DNA of 64,000 bases. Source: Pseudomonas sp. JQ170C (lineage in GTDB: Bacteria; Pseudomonadota; Gammaproteobacteria; Pseudomonadales; Pseudomonadaceae). The DNA is taken from NCBI RefSeq assembly GCF_035581345.1, contig NZ_CP141608.1, positions 310,001 through 374,000 of the forward strand. The letters run 5' to 3'. The notes beneath the pieces are model-generated. The model searched no databases and was not told the DNA's origin. It worked only from the letters and a program-made list of their open reading frames with translations. Below, one piece after another: positions 33,082 through 42,167 of the stretch; within the stretch, counting starts at the first letter, position 1, and each line of letters opens with the position of its first letter. Both the position numbers and the translations under genes were made by a program.

Positions 33082-34554
33082 TCAAAAGACCGACGCGTAA
33101 TTACCCAGCTCTACCTGTACCGACTTGATGCGGGTGTACTGAGCCAGCGAGCTCACACCGTTTTCACGGCCGACACCGGATTGCTTGTAGCCGCCGACCG
33201 GCATTTCGGCTGGCGACTCGCCCCAGGCGTTGATCCAGCAGATGCCGGCTTCAAGCTGGTGGATGATGCGGTGGGCGCGGCTGATGTCGTTGGTGCATAC
33301 GCCAGCGGCCAGGCCGAAGTCGGTGTCGTTGGCACGACGGATGACTTCTTCTTCGGTCTCGTAGGAGAGGATGCTCATCACCGGGCCGAAGATCTCTTCC
33401 TTGACGATGGTCATGTCGTCACGGCAATCGGTGAATACGGTCGGGGCCACGAAGGCGCCCTTGGCGAATTCGCCGTCGGTCAGACGCTCGCCGCCGCACA
33501 GGACGCGTGCACCTTCTTCCTTGCCCTTGGCGATGTAGCCCAGCACGTTTTCCATGTGGGCGAAGCTGACCAGCGGGCCGAAGTTGGTGTTCTCGTCTTC
33601 CGGGTTGCCAACGCGGATGCGGGCAACGCGCTCGGCGATCTTGGCTTCAAAGGCCGCTTTCATCGAGGCAGGCACGAATACGCGAGTACCGTTGGTGCAG
33701 ACCTGACCGGAGCTGTAGAAGTTGGCCATCATGGCGATATCGGCGGCGCGATCCAGGTCGGCGTCTTCGCAGATGATCAGTGGCGACTTGCCGCCCAGTT
33801 CCATGGTGACTTCCTTGAGCGAGGAGCTCGAGGCGCTGGCCATGACTTTCTTGCCGGTGTCGGTGCCGCCGGTGAACGAGACTTTCTCGATGCGCGGGTG
33901 CTCGGTCAGCCAGGTGCCGACTTCGCGGCCGCTGCCGGTCAGGACGTTGAACACGCCATCGGGCAGGCCGGCTTCGGTGTAGATCTCGGCCAGTTTCAGG
34001 GTGGTCAGCGAGGTGACTTCGCTTGGCTTGAAGATCATCGCGTTACCGGCCGCCAGGGCTGGTGCGGATTTCCACAGGGCGATCTGGATCGGGTAGTTCC
34101 AGGCGCCGATACCGACGGTCACGCCCAGCGGCTCGCGGCGGGTGTAGACGAACGAGCTGTCGCGCAGCGGGATCTGCTCGCCTTCGATGGCCGGCACCAG
34201 GCCTGCGTAGTATTCCAGCACGTCAGCACCGGTCACGATGTCGACGTAGCGGGTTTCGGAGTAGGACTTGCCGGTGTCCAGGGTTTCCAGGGCGGCCAGC
34301 TCATCGTTGCGCTCGCGCAGGATGTCGACGGCGCGGCGCAGGATGCGCGAACGCTGCATGGCGGTCATGGCGGCCCAGACTTTCTGGCCGCGCTCGGCGC
34401 TTTCTACTGCGCGCTCGACGTCTTCTTTGGTGGCACGTTGCACCTGGGCGAGGACTTCGCCGTTGGCCGGGTTGATGGCGTCAAAGGTAGCGTCGCTGGA
34501 AGCGTCGACATAACCACCATCAATGTAGAGTTTTTGCAGTTCGAAACGGGCCAT
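33082..34554 (-). CDS. betB: Betaine aldehyde dehydrogenase BetB
   Basis: This 490-residue NAD(P)-dependent aldehyde dehydrogenase oxidises betaine aldehyde to glycine betaine. The catalytic Cys lies in [17 protein letters not shown] and the general-base Glu in [43 protein letters not shown] is the cofactor region. Start ATG 34554 has GAGG at 8-base spacing. It follows betI after a 30-bp gap and precedes betA. Confidence 0.97.
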   Translation of the reverse strand: MARFELQKLYIDGGYVDASSDATFDAINPANGEVLAQVQRATKEDVERAVESAERGQKVWAAMTAMQRSRILRRAVDILRERNDELAALETLDTGKSYSETRYVDIVTGADVLEYYAGLVPAIEGEQIPLRDSSFVYTRREPLGVTVGIGAWNYPIQIALWKSAPALAAGNAMIFKPSEVTSLTTLKLAEIYTEAGLPDGVFNVLTGSGREVGTWLTEHPRIEKVSFTGGTDTGKKVMASASSSSLKEVTMELGGKSPLIICEDADLDRAADIAMMANFYSSGQVCTNGTRVFVPASMKAAFEAKIAERVARIRVGNPEDENTNFGPLVSFAHMENVLGYIAKGKEEGARVLCGGERLTDGEFAKGAFVAPTVFTDCRDDMTIVKEEIFGPVMSILSYETEEEVIRRANDTDFGLAAGVCTNDISRAHRIIHQLEAGICWINAWGESPAEMPVGGYKQSGVGRENGVSSLAQYTRIKSVQVELGNYASVF

Positions 34555-34584
34555 AGTGTCCTCGCAAGTGCAGTGTGTAAGTGG

Positions 34585-35250
34585 CTATCCGAGCGACGCT
34601 CCTGCTGTTTGGGCAATTGCGCCGCGTAGTGGTTCAGAGGTCCGTGTTTGTGGGGTCGGACTCGTCTGCTTCGCCAGTTGTAGATCCATGTATTCGTAAG
34701 CGATTTGTTTCGCCTGGTCGGTGTCGAAGGCTTCTCCGGACAACGCTCCGCGCAGCCACAGGCCGTCGATCAGAGCTGCCAGTCCACGGGCTGCGGTGCG
34801 TGCCTCGGACAACGGCAGCACACGGCGGAACTGGCAGCACAGGTTGGAATACAAGCGGTGATCGTTGATCCGCTGCAACCTGTGCAAAGACGGCTGGTGC
34901 ATGCTGGAGGCCCAGAAGGCCAACCAGGTTTTCATTGCCGGGCCGTTGACCTGACTGGCGTCGAAGTTGCCTTCGATGATCACCTGCAGGTGGGCACGCG
35001 GGCTGTTGTCCTTGAGCGCCTGCCGGTTGGCGACGACGTTCTCGCTCAGCACGCTCATCAAGTACTGCATGGTCGCTGCGATCAGGCCGTTCTTGTCCTG
35101 AAAGTAGTGACTGATGATGCCATTCGACACGCCGGCCAAACGGGCGATCAGCGCAATGCTGGCGTCACCCATCCCGACCTGGTCGATCGCCAGCAACGTG
35201 GCTTCGATCAATTGTTGGCGGCGAATGGGTTGCATACCGACCTTGGGCAT
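34585..35250 (-). CDS. betI: TetR-family repressor BetI
   Basis: BetI is the choline-responsive repressor of the betaine genes. It is 221 residues, with the N-terminal helix-turn-helix [27 protein letters not shown] (about 30-56). The C-terminal about 20 residues (after QLAKQ, rich in Thr/Pro/Arg) extend past the usual length of about 197. The ATG at 35250 ([19 protein letters not shown]) is the family start. The perfect palindrome at 35321-35340, 70 bp upstream, is the probable operator controlling both this operon and divergent betT. Confidence 0.95.
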   Translation of the reverse strand: MPKVGMQPIRRQQLIEATLLAIDQVGMGDASIALIARLAGVSNGIISHYFQDKNGLIAATMQYLMSVLSENVVANRQALKDNSPRAHLQVIIEGNFDASQVNGPAMKTWLAFWASSMHQPSLHRLQRINDHRLYSNLCCQFRRVLPLSEARTAARGLAALIDGLWLRGALSGEAFDTDQAKQIAYEYMDLQLAKQTSPTPQTRTSEPLRGAIAQTAGASLG

Positions 35251-35671
35251 CTTGCAAATCTCCTCAGGCCTGCGAGCAGTCGACGAGCGGCTGCCTCGGC
35301 GAAGGCCAGTCTATTTTGTTTTGATTGAACGTTCAATCAACAAAGAATAAGCTCTGCGACAATCTGTGCCATTGACAGACTTTTCCTACAGTCTGCTGGC
35401 ACAAATTGGCACCCCAAAAAGACGTGTAACCCCCGGAATACAAGGTGTTGACGGGTGTAAGCGGCGCGTTGGACAGATCTGCCGAGCGGTACCTCACTGC
35501 CCGGCCAACCCTCGGAGCGGGGTGTTCGGCCTGTTTTTTTTCAACGTATTCGATTCGGGATCACGGTTTTTCAAGGTGCTTTTATAACACCTGACGCCAG
35601 TGGGGCTATTGCACCATTTGCGCAGGCAACGGTTGTTTCGTTTCTCTCGCACTGCCCGGAGCCTATGTGCA
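35251..35671. other. 421-bp divergent regulatory gap, betI/betT
   Basis: The gap holds no gene. Its main feature is the palindrome at 35321-35340, near betI. The remaining 330 bp toward betT contains a poly-T stretch (about 35534-35541) and no second BetI-like site that I can see; the long betT leader is unexplained. Confidence 0.7.
35321..35340. promoter_or_regulatory. BetI operator
   Basis: TTGATTGAACGTTCAATCAA is a perfect 20-bp palindrome and matches the known form of BetI operators as I recall it. Read leftward, its outer TTGATT can serve as the -35 of the betI promoter, followed 18 bases later by AAATAG, so bound BetI would block RNA polymerase. Confidence 0.8.
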
Positions 35672-37675
35672 ATGAGTTCTGCCTCCCTAACCAAGACCCC
35701 TGCCGAGAGGGTCCGGGTCAATAGCGTGGTGTTCTACACCTCGACGCTGCTGATCCTGCTTCTGACTGCCTTGCTTATCGCTGTTCCCGAAACTGCTGGC
35801 CAACTGCTGGGCCAGGCCCAGGCCTGGCTGTCGCGCAGTTTTGGCTGGTACTACATGCTGGTGATTGGCGGCTACCTGGTATTCGTCATCGTTCTGGCCT
35901 TCTCCAACTTCGGCAAGCTCAAGCTTGGCGGCAAGGACGACACCCCGGACTTCAGCTACGGCGCATGGGCCGGCATGCTGTTCTCGTCCGGCATCGGTAT
36001 CTCGCTGCTGTATTTCGGTGCTTCCGAGCCGCTGGATCACTACTTCAACCCGCCCCAGGGTTCGCCGCAAAGCCTGCAGGCGGCCCGTGAAGGGTTGCAG
36101 CTGACCTTCCTGCACTGGGGCCTGCACGGCTGGGCCATCTATGCTCTGGTCGGCCTCGCCGTGGCTTACTTCGCCTACCGCCACAACCAGCCGCTGGCCC
36201 TGCGTTCGGCGCTGTATCCGCTGGTGGGTGAGCGTTGGGTCAAAGGCGCTGCTGGTCACACCGTAGACATCTTCGGCATGTTCGTGACCCTGCTGGGCCT
36301 GGTGACCAACCTGGGTATCGGCTCGATGCAGGTGTCCTCGGGCCTGGAATACCTGTTCGGCATGGAGCACAGCAACACTAACCTGCTGATCGTGATCCTG
36401 GTCATGAGCACTGTGGCGACCATCGCTGCGGTCTCGGGTGTGGAGAACGGCATCCGCCGCCTGTCCAACCTGAACATCATCCTGTTCAGCGGCCTGTTGC
36501 TGTTCGTGCTGCTCAACGGCCCGACCCTGCACCTGCTCAACAGCTTCGTGCAGAACATCGGTGACTACCTCAACGGTGTGGTGCTCAAGACCTTCGACCT
36601 GTATGTGTACGAAGGCGACGGCGCCAAGTCCGAGCGCTGGCTGGGCCTGTGGACCCTGTTCTACTGGGCCTGGTGGATCTCCTGGGGCCCATTCGTCGGC
36701 ATGTTCATTGCCCGGATCTCCCGTGGCCGTACCGTGCGCGAGCTGGTGGCCGGCGTGCTGCTGATTCCGCTGGGCTTCACCCTGGCCTGGCTGTCGATCT
36801 TCGGCAACACCGCACTGGACCTGGTGATCAACCAGGGGGCGGTGGAGCTGGGACGCTCGGCGCTGGAACAGCCGTCGATGTCGATCTACCAACTGCTCGA
36901 GCACTTCCCGGCGGCCAAGATTGTCGTGGGCGTGGCGATTTTCGTCGGCTTCGTACTGTTCCTGACCCCGGCCGACTCCGGTGCGGTGATGATGGCCAAC
37001 CTTTCGTGCAAAGGCGGTGACGTCGACGAAGATGCACCGCACTGGCTGCGTATCCTCTGGTCGGCCATCATCACGCTGGTGACCATCGGCCTGCTGTTTG
37101 CCGGTAACTTCGAGGCCATGCAGACCATGGTGGTGCTGGCCGGCTTGCCGTTCTCGGTGGTGCTGGTGCTGTTCATGTTCGGTCTGTACAAGGCCATGAA
37201 GCAGGACAGCCAGGTCGAGCAGGAGCAGGCCGAACTGGCTGCCCGCGGCCGTCGTGGCTTCAGCGAGCGCCTGAGCCAGCTGGATCTGCAACCGACCCAG
37301 GCGGTGGTTCAGCGCTTCATGGACAAGCGCGTCAGCCCGGCGCTCAAGGATGCTGCAGCGCAATTGCAGGTGCTGGGCTTCCAGGTGCAGACCCGTGTCG
37401 GCCAGTCGCGCGCGGCCATGGGCCTGCGCATCGAGATGGAGGAGGGCAACCCCTTCGTCTACGAAGTGAGCCTGGACGGCTACCTGGCCGCGCCTAGCGA
37501 GGCGCCGGTCGAAGGTGAGAGCGAGGTGCGCCAGCGCTTCTATCGCGCCGAGGTGTACCTGCACAACGGCAGCCAGGAATACGACCTGATGGGCTTCACG
37601 CCCGAGCAGATCACCCGTGATGTGCTCGATCAGTTCGAAAGCCACCGCCAGGTGCTGGGGCGCGTCTACAGCTGA
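35672..37675 (+). CDS. betT: BCCT-family choline transporter BetT
   Basis: This is a 667-residue BCCT carrier with 12 TMs (about 15-495). The family signature tryptophans occur in GLWTLFYWAWWISWGPFVGMFIARISRGRT (about 335-360). A long cytoplasmic C-terminal domain (about 500-667) is typical of osmotically regulated BetT. It imports choline for BetA/BetB. ATG 35672 (MSSASLTKTP) is preferred over the upstream ATG 24 codons earlier, which yields a non-conserved Arg-rich stretch. It is divergent from betI across a shared operator region and followed by a strong terminator. Confidence 0.95.
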   Translation: MSSASLTKTPAERVRVNSVVFYTSTLLILLLTALLIAVPETAGQLLGQAQAWLSRSFGWYYMLVIGGYLVFVIVLAFSNFGKLKLGGKDDTPDFSYGAWAGMLFSSGIGISLLYFGASEPLDHYFNPPQGSPQSLQAAREGLQLTFLHWGLHGWAIYALVGLAVAYFAYRHNQPLALRSALYPLVGERWVKGAAGHTVDIFGMFVTLLGLVTNLGIGSMQVSSGLEYLFGMEHSNTNLLIVILVMSTVATIAAVSGVENGIRRLSNLNIILFSGLLLFVLLNGPTLHLLNSFVQNIGDYLNGVVLKTFDLYVYEGDGAKSERWLGLWTLFYWAWWISWGPFVGMFIARISRGRTVRELVAGVLLIPLGFTLAWLSIFGNTALDLVINQGAVELGRSALEQPSMSIYQLLEHFPAAKIVVGVAIFVGFVLFLTPADSGAVMMANLSCKGGDVDEDAPHWLRILWSAIITLVTIGLLFAGNFEAMQTMVVLAGLPFSVVLVLFMFGLYKAMKQDSQVEQEQAELAARGRRGFSERLSQLDLQPTQAVVQRFMDKRVSPALKDAAAQLQVLGFQVQTRVGQSRAAMGLRIEMEEGNPFVYEVSLDGYLAAPSEAPVEGESEVRQRFYRAEVYLHNGSQEYDLMGFTPEQITRDVLDQFESHRQVLGRVYS

Positions 37676-37696
37676 TAAACGCTGAGTGACCGCAAA

Positions 37697-37727
37697 GGGC
37701 CCTGTTCCACGGAACAGGGCCCTTTTT
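37697..37727 (+). terminator. Rho-independent terminator after betT
   Basis: GGGCCCTGTTCC pairs perfectly with GGAACAGGGCCC (12 bp, 2-base loop), followed by TTTTTG. Confidence 0.9.
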
Positions 37728-37804
37728 GTTTGTGCGCCGCGCCAGGCTGGACAGCCGCGCAGGGGATCGGCACTCTTGGCGTTGCCAAGGAGCCCGGTGC
37801 CATC

Positions 37805-38545
37805 ATGTTCAAGCGTCTTGTTCTGTTGTTGTGCAGTTGCCTGTCGTTCGCCCACGTTGCCCGCGCGGATGAGGCGGTGGTGCTGCTGACCGAGAATTTT
37901 CCGCCCTACAACATGTCGATCAACGGCAAGAGCTTTGCCCGCGACGAGGGCATCAACGGTATCGCCACCGATATCGTGCGCGAGATGTTCAAGCGCGCCG
38001 ACGTGCCTTATACCCTCACGCTGCGCTTCCCCTGGCAGCGCATCTACCAGCAGGTGCTGACCACGCCCGGCCACGGGATTTTCGTCATGGCCCGCCAGCC
38101 GGAACGCGAGGCGCTGTTCAAATGGGTGGGGCCGATCGGCCCGGATGACTGGATCCTGCTGGCGCCGGAAGACAGCGACATCACGCTCAACAGCCTGGAT
38201 GACGCCCGCCGCTATCGCATCGGTGCCTATAAAGGCGACGCCATCGGCAACTTCCTCACCAACAGAGGGCTAAAGCCGGTGCTCGCACTGCGCGACCGCG
38301 ACAATGCGCAAAAGCTGGTCAAGGGCGAAATTGACTTGTGGGCCAGCGGCGATCCGGCCGGACGCTACCTCGCCAGGCAAGTCGGCATCAGCAACCTCAA
38401 GACCGTGCTGCGCTTCAATGGCGCCGAGTTGTACCTGGCGCTGAACAAGCAGGTGCCCGATGAGGTGGTGCGCAGGCTCCAGCAAGCGCTTGAGCAAATG
38501 CGCAGCGACGGCTTCGTCGAAGCGGTCTTCGCCCGCTACTTGTAG
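37805..38545 (+). CDS. Periplasmic solute-binding protein, SBP_bac_3-like
   Basis: This is a 246-residue protein with signal peptide MFKRLVLLLCSCLSFAHVARA and a single amino-acid-type binding domain. VVLLTENFPPYNMSIN starts the fold, and the body has GIATDIVREMFKRADV and YRIGAYKGDAIGNFL. No permease or ATPase genes are adjacent, so it may be an orphan receptor or work with a distant ABC system. It overlaps the convergent polysaccharide deacetylase gene by 10 bp at the 3' end. The ligand is unknown. Confidence 0.85.
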   Translation: MFKRLVLLLCSCLSFAHVARADEAVVLLTENFPPYNMSINGKSFARDEGINGIATDIVREMFKRADVPYTLTLRFPWQRIYQQVLTTPGHGIFVMARQPEREALFKWVGPIGPDDWILLAPEDSDITLNSLDDARRYRIGAYKGDAIGNFLTNRGLKPVLALRDRDNAQKLVKGEIDLWASGDPAGRYLARQVGISNLKTVLRFNGAELYLALNKQVPDEVVRRLQQALEQMRSDGFVEAVFARYL

Positions 38546-39303
38546 ACGCCGTTGCGGCCGTGGCCGGCCATGGCCCGGTTACTGCGCTCGGCGATCATCT
38601 GGCGAATCTCGATCCATTCGATGCCCTGGGCCTTGAGCCTGGGCAGCTCACGCTCCAGCACGTCCAGCGTCTGTGGATAAGGGTGGCCGATCAGCACCGC
38701 CGAGCCTTGCTTGCGTGCCAGGGCAATGCCCAGCTGCAGCTGCGCGGCGATGGCTTCCGGGGTGCGTTCATCATCGAGGAATACGTCCCTGGAAACGCTG
38801 GCCAGGCCGATGTTCTGCGCCGAGCGGGCCGCGACCGTGGCCGCGCTGGTGCGGCTGTCGACAAAAAACAGGCCGCGTTGTTGCAGCTCGCCCATCAGCC
38901 AGGCCATGGGGCCGGCCTCGGCGGTCATGCGGCTGCCCATGTGGTTGTTGATGCCTGCGGCATAGGGCACTTTGGCCAGGGCGGCGTTGAGCCGGCGCTC
39001 AAGCTCCGGCAGCGGTGTGCCGGGATGCCAGGCGTAGGGGCCGGTGGCCGGGTCCATGGGCATGTGCAGGATCACCGTCTTGCCGGCGCGATGGGCCTGG
39101 CGGGCAAAGTCGGTGGCGTGCGGGGTGTCGGGCATGATCGCCAGGGTTACCGGGCCGGGTAGCGCCAGGGTGCGCGCATCGCGGGCCGGGTTCTGACCGA
39201 GGTCGTCGATGATCAGGCTGAGGTAGGCTTTGGCCGGTTGAGCCGGTGCCGCCAGGGCGACACCGCTCAACAGGAACAGCAGGGTGAACAGCAGGCAACG
39301 CAT
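38536..39303 (-). CDS. Divergent polysaccharide deacetylase (YibQ-like)
   Basis: This is a 255-residue exported protein with a signal peptide (about 1-19, cleaved near ALA-AP). It has the divergent polysaccharide deacetylase fold: LSLIIDDLGQN (metal-binding DD), HMPMDP, NNHMGSRMT and IGHPYPQTLD. YibQ-type proteins sit with envC in many Gammaproteobacteria and are linked to septal peptidoglycan work, though the reaction is not settled. It follows ctpA by a few bases on the same strand. ATG 39303 is used; the track's TTG one codon earlier is less likely. Confidence 0.85.
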   Translation of the reverse strand: MRCLLFTLLFLLSGVALAAPAQPAKAYLSLIIDDLGQNPARDARTLALPGPVTLAIMPDTPHATDFARQAHRAGKTVILHMPMDPATGPYAWHPGTPLPELERRLNAALAKVPYAAGINNHMGSRMTAEAGPMAWLMGELQQRGLFFVDSRTSAATVAARSAQNIGLASVSRDVFLDDERTPEAIAAQLQLGIALARKQGSAVLIGHPYPQTLDVLERELPRLKAQGIEWIEIRQMIAERSNRAMAGHGRNGVYK

Positions 39304-39312
39304 CAACTGGCC

Positions 39313-40632
39313 TTATTTACCCTGGGTGATGCTCAGGCCCTTGAGCAGGCTCAAGGCCTGGCTGAGCTGGAAGTCATCATCCTGTGGGCGAGCCTTGTTG
39401 CGGGCTGCCTTGCCGGACGGGCGGTCGGCGCCGCCGTTGCCGTTGCCCAGGTGGCCTTGCAGATCGGCTTCCTTGAAGTTCTCGGTGTCTTGCTCGGCGG
39501 TGATCTTGGCGCGCCGCACCTCGATGTCCGGAACAATGCCCTGGGCCTGGATCGAGCGGCCATTGGGGGTGTAGTAGAGCGCAGTGGTGATCTTCAGGGC
39601 GCGCTCGTTGTTCAGCGGCAGTACGGTTTGCACCGAACCTTTGCCGAAGCTGTCGGTGCCCATCACCACGCCGCGTTTCTGGTCCTGCAGGGCGCCGGCG
39701 ACAATTTCCGACGCCGAGGCGCTGCCGCCGTTGATGAGTACCACCAATGGCACCGCTTCGCTGGCGTCGGCCGGGTCGGCCGAGAAGCGCAGTTCGGAGT
39801 TGGCGATACGGCCCTTGGTGTAGACGATCAGGCCCTTGGTCAGGAAGTGGTCGGCCACTTCCACCGCCGACTGCAGGACGCCACCGGGGTTGTTGCGCAG
39901 GTCCAGCACCAGGCCGCGCAGCTTCTTGCCGTTTTCCTTGCGTAGCTGGGCCAGGGCCTTGCCGACTTCTTCGCCGGTCTTGACCTGGAACTGGGTGATG
40001 CGGATGTAGCCGTAGCCGTCTTCGAGCAGCTGGCTCTTCACACTCTTGACCTGGATGACCGCGCGGGCGAGGGTCACGTCGAACGGGTTGCCGCCATCGC
40101 GGACCAGGGTCAGGGTGATTTTCTCACCGATCTTGCCGCGCATCTGGTCGACCGCTTCGGTCATGGTCTGGCCGCGGGTCGGGTGCCCGTTGATCTTGAC
40201 GATCAGGTCACCGGCCTCGATGCCGGCACGGGAGGCCGGGGTGTCGTCGATGGGGGAGACCACCTTGACGAAGCCATCTTCCATGCCGACTTCGATGCCC
40301 AGGCCGCCGAACTCGCCGCTGGTGCTTTCCTGCAGCTCCTGGAAGTCTTCCGGGCCCAGGTAGGCAGAGTGCGGGTCGAGGTTGCTGAGCATGCCCTTGA
40401 TGGCGTTTTCCAGCAGGGTCTTGTCATCCACAGGTTCGACATAGGCTGCCTTGATCCGGTCCATGACCTCGGCAAAGGTGCGCAGTTCGTCCAGCGGCAG
40501 CGGCGCCTTGGCCGTAGCCGCCGAGGCCGGTACCGAGGCAGGTTTGGCGGGCTCGGCCGCCTGGGCCAGGGATGCGCCAAGGACCATGGCGATGCTCAGG
40601 GCCAGCGAGGTGAGGCGAGGCGAATACAGCAT
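39313..40632 (-). CDS. ctpA: Carboxy-terminal processing protease CtpA (S41)
   Basis: This is a 439-residue periplasmic serine protease with a signal peptide (to about residue 25), a PDZ domain (about 95-180: EFGGLGIEVGMEDG) and the S41 catalytic core. The nucleophile lies in LINGGSASASEIV and the Lys in DSFGKGSVQTVLPL. CtpA enzymes degrade peptidoglycan cross-link hydrolases and other envelope proteins in Pseudomonas. It lies between envC and yibQ in the gpmI-envC-ctpA-yibQ run, so it shares the septum/wall context. Confidence 0.95.
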   Translation of the reverse strand: MLYSPRLTSLALSIAMVLGASLAQAAEPAKPASVPASAATAKAPLPLDELRTFAEVMDRIKAAYVEPVDDKTLLENAIKGMLSNLDPHSAYLGPEDFQELQESTSGEFGGLGIEVGMEDGFVKVVSPIDDTPASRAGIEAGDLIVKINGHPTRGQTMTEAVDQMRGKIGEKITLTLVRDGGNPFDVTLARAVIQVKSVKSQLLEDGYGYIRITQFQVKTGEEVGKALAQLRKENGKKLRGLVLDLRNNPGGVLQSAVEVADHFLTKGLIVYTKGRIANSELRFSADPADASEAVPLVVLINGGSASASEIVAGALQDQKRGVVMGTDSFGKGSVQTVLPLNNERALKITTALYYTPNGRSIQAQGIVPDIEVRRAKITAEQDTENFKEADLQGHLGNGNGGADRPSGKAARNKARPQDDDFQLSQALSLLKGLSITQGK

Positions 40633-40725
40633 GTCGAACGAACTCCTGATCCTGGTAGCGCTCCGTAGGGAGCTTCGGCGTAGCCCGATATCGCGCTACG
40701 CCGCTAAATAGGGGGTTGGTGGTAC

Positions 40726-42009
40726 CTATCCTTGGGCACGGCACCATTGTGCGGGGTCGCTGGGGCGGCCCTGCTGGCGGATGGCGAAGTACAGTCCCGA
40801 GCTGTCCTGGCCGCCGCTGTTGCCGACGGTGGAAATAGCCTCGCCGGCCTTCACGACGTCTCCGGCGCTCTTCAGCAGGCTCTGGTTATGGCCGTAGAGG
40901 CTCAGGTAGCCATTACCATGGTCGAGAATGACCAGAAGTCCAGCGCCGCGCAACCAGTCGGCAAACACCACCCGGCCGCCATGCACGGCACGCACCTGGC
41001 TGCCGGGAGAGGCGCTGATCATCACCCCGTCCCATCTGGCCCGCGAATCATCGCCGCGGGTTTCACCAAAACGTGCCAACAATCGACCATTGACCGGCCA
41101 TGGAAGTTTTCCACGGGCCGAAGAAAAAGCACCGCCGAAGGTCTCGCCGCTGCTGGAAACCAGCGGGCCAGGCATCGGCTTGGGCTTTTTCGGGGCATCG
41201 GTGTTGGCTGCCAGGGCTTCGCGCTGGCGCTGCTTTTCCGCTTCCTGCGCGGCCAGCAGTGCCTTCTGGCGGGCTTCTTCCGCCTCGCGGGCCTGGCGGG
41301 CGAGGGTTTCTTCGATGGTCTTGAGGACCTTGGTCAGGTCGGCCTGGTCCTGCTCGCGGGCCTGCAGCTTCTGGTCGCGCGCATTTACATCGTTGCTGAG
41401 CTTGGCCAGCACCTGCTGGCGTTCGGCGCGAACCTTCTCCAGCTCCTGGCGCTGAGCATCGAGGTTGCCTTGCTGGGCCAGCAACTGGGCCTGTTGCAGG
41501 CTGATGTCCTGTTCCACATTGGCCAGCTGGCGCAGGGTCTCGTTGAAGCTGCGCAACTGCGCCAGGCGCGCCTGGCTCAGGTAGTCGTAATAGGTCAGGG
41601 TGCGGGCGAACTTTTCCGGATTCTGCTGATTGAGCAGCAGCTTGAGGTATTCCTCGCGGCCGTTCTGGTAGGCCGAACGGGCCTGGATTGCAATCAGGCG
41701 TTGTTGTTCAACGCGGGCGCTCTGGAGTTTTTTTTTCTCGTGATCAAGGCGCTCCAGTTCGCCCTCGGTCTTTTTTAGTTCCTGCTGCAGGGCCTCCACC
41801 TGCTTTTCCAGCTTGCCGATGTCGGTTTCTGTGCTGCGCAGGTCTTTCTGCACACCGGATTTTTCCTGCTGCAAATTGCCGAGCATTTTTTTCAGCTCGG
41901 CAATGTCCTGGCGCGTGGCGTCCAGTTGCTGCTGGGTTTGCGCGCGCTCGTCGGCAAACGCCGGGCTGAGCAGGCAAGACAGGGCTAGTACGATCAGGGC
42001 GCGAAACAT
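40726..42009 (-). CDS. envC: Murein hydrolase activator EnvC
   Basis: This is a 427-residue exported protein with a signal peptide (about 1-19), a long coiled-coil (about 22-265, Gln/Glu/Arg-rich) and a C-terminal LytM-like domain (about 300-427). The zinc ligands of an active M23 peptidase are lost: the first motif reads ARWDGV and the usual HLHFE reads LYFAI. Such degenerate LytM factors activate amidases (AmiA/AmiB type) at the division site instead of cutting the wall. It lies about 158 bp downstream of gpmI. Confidence 0.95.
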   Translation of the reverse strand: MFRALIVLALSCLLSPAFADERAQTQQQLDATRQDIAELKKMLGNLQQEKSGVQKDLRSTETDIGKLEKQVEALQQELKKTEGELERLDHEKKKLQSARVEQQRLIAIQARSAYQNGREEYLKLLLNQQNPEKFARTLTYYDYLSQARLAQLRSFNETLRQLANVEQDISLQQAQLLAQQGNLDAQRQELEKVRAERQQVLAKLSNDVNARDQKLQAREQDQADLTKVLKTIEETLARQAREAEEARQKALLAAQEAEKQRQREALAANTDAPKKPKPMPGPLVSSSGETFGGAFSSARGKLPWPVNGRLLARFGETRGDDSRARWDGVMISASPGSQVRAVHGGRVVFADWLRGAGLLVILDHGNGYLSLYGHNQSLLKSAGDVVKAGEAISTVGNSGGQDSSGLYFAIRQQGRPSDPAQWCRAQG

Positions 42010-42061
42010 GGAGTGGGCGACACCAGGGATAGAGACTGGCCTAGTATGCCCGCCACACGCC

Positions 42062-42096
42062 GCAAAAAAAACGCCTCAACACAACTGTGTTGAGGC
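42062..42096 (-). terminator. Terminator between gpmI and envC
   Basis: Read leftward, GCCTCAACAC and GTGTTGAGGC form a 10-bp stem with an AGTT loop, followed by eight T residues (A-run at 42064-42071 on the plus strand). It would partly or fully end the gpmI message before envC. Confidence 0.75.
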
Positions 42097-42167
42097 ATTG
42101 GTCGGCTACTGCCTCAAAGCTTCAGCGCTTTCTTGCCACTTGAGGCTCGGCGCTGCAGCTCAAGCCT

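Noticed and set aside
31228..34629. Open frame of 1133 codons on the plus strand
   Set aside because: It is antisense to betA and betB, whose motifs are complete; no family features on the plus side.
35687..38074. Open frame of 795 codons on the minus strand
   Set aside because: It is the shadow of betT and the binding-protein gene; repetitive Gln/His composition.
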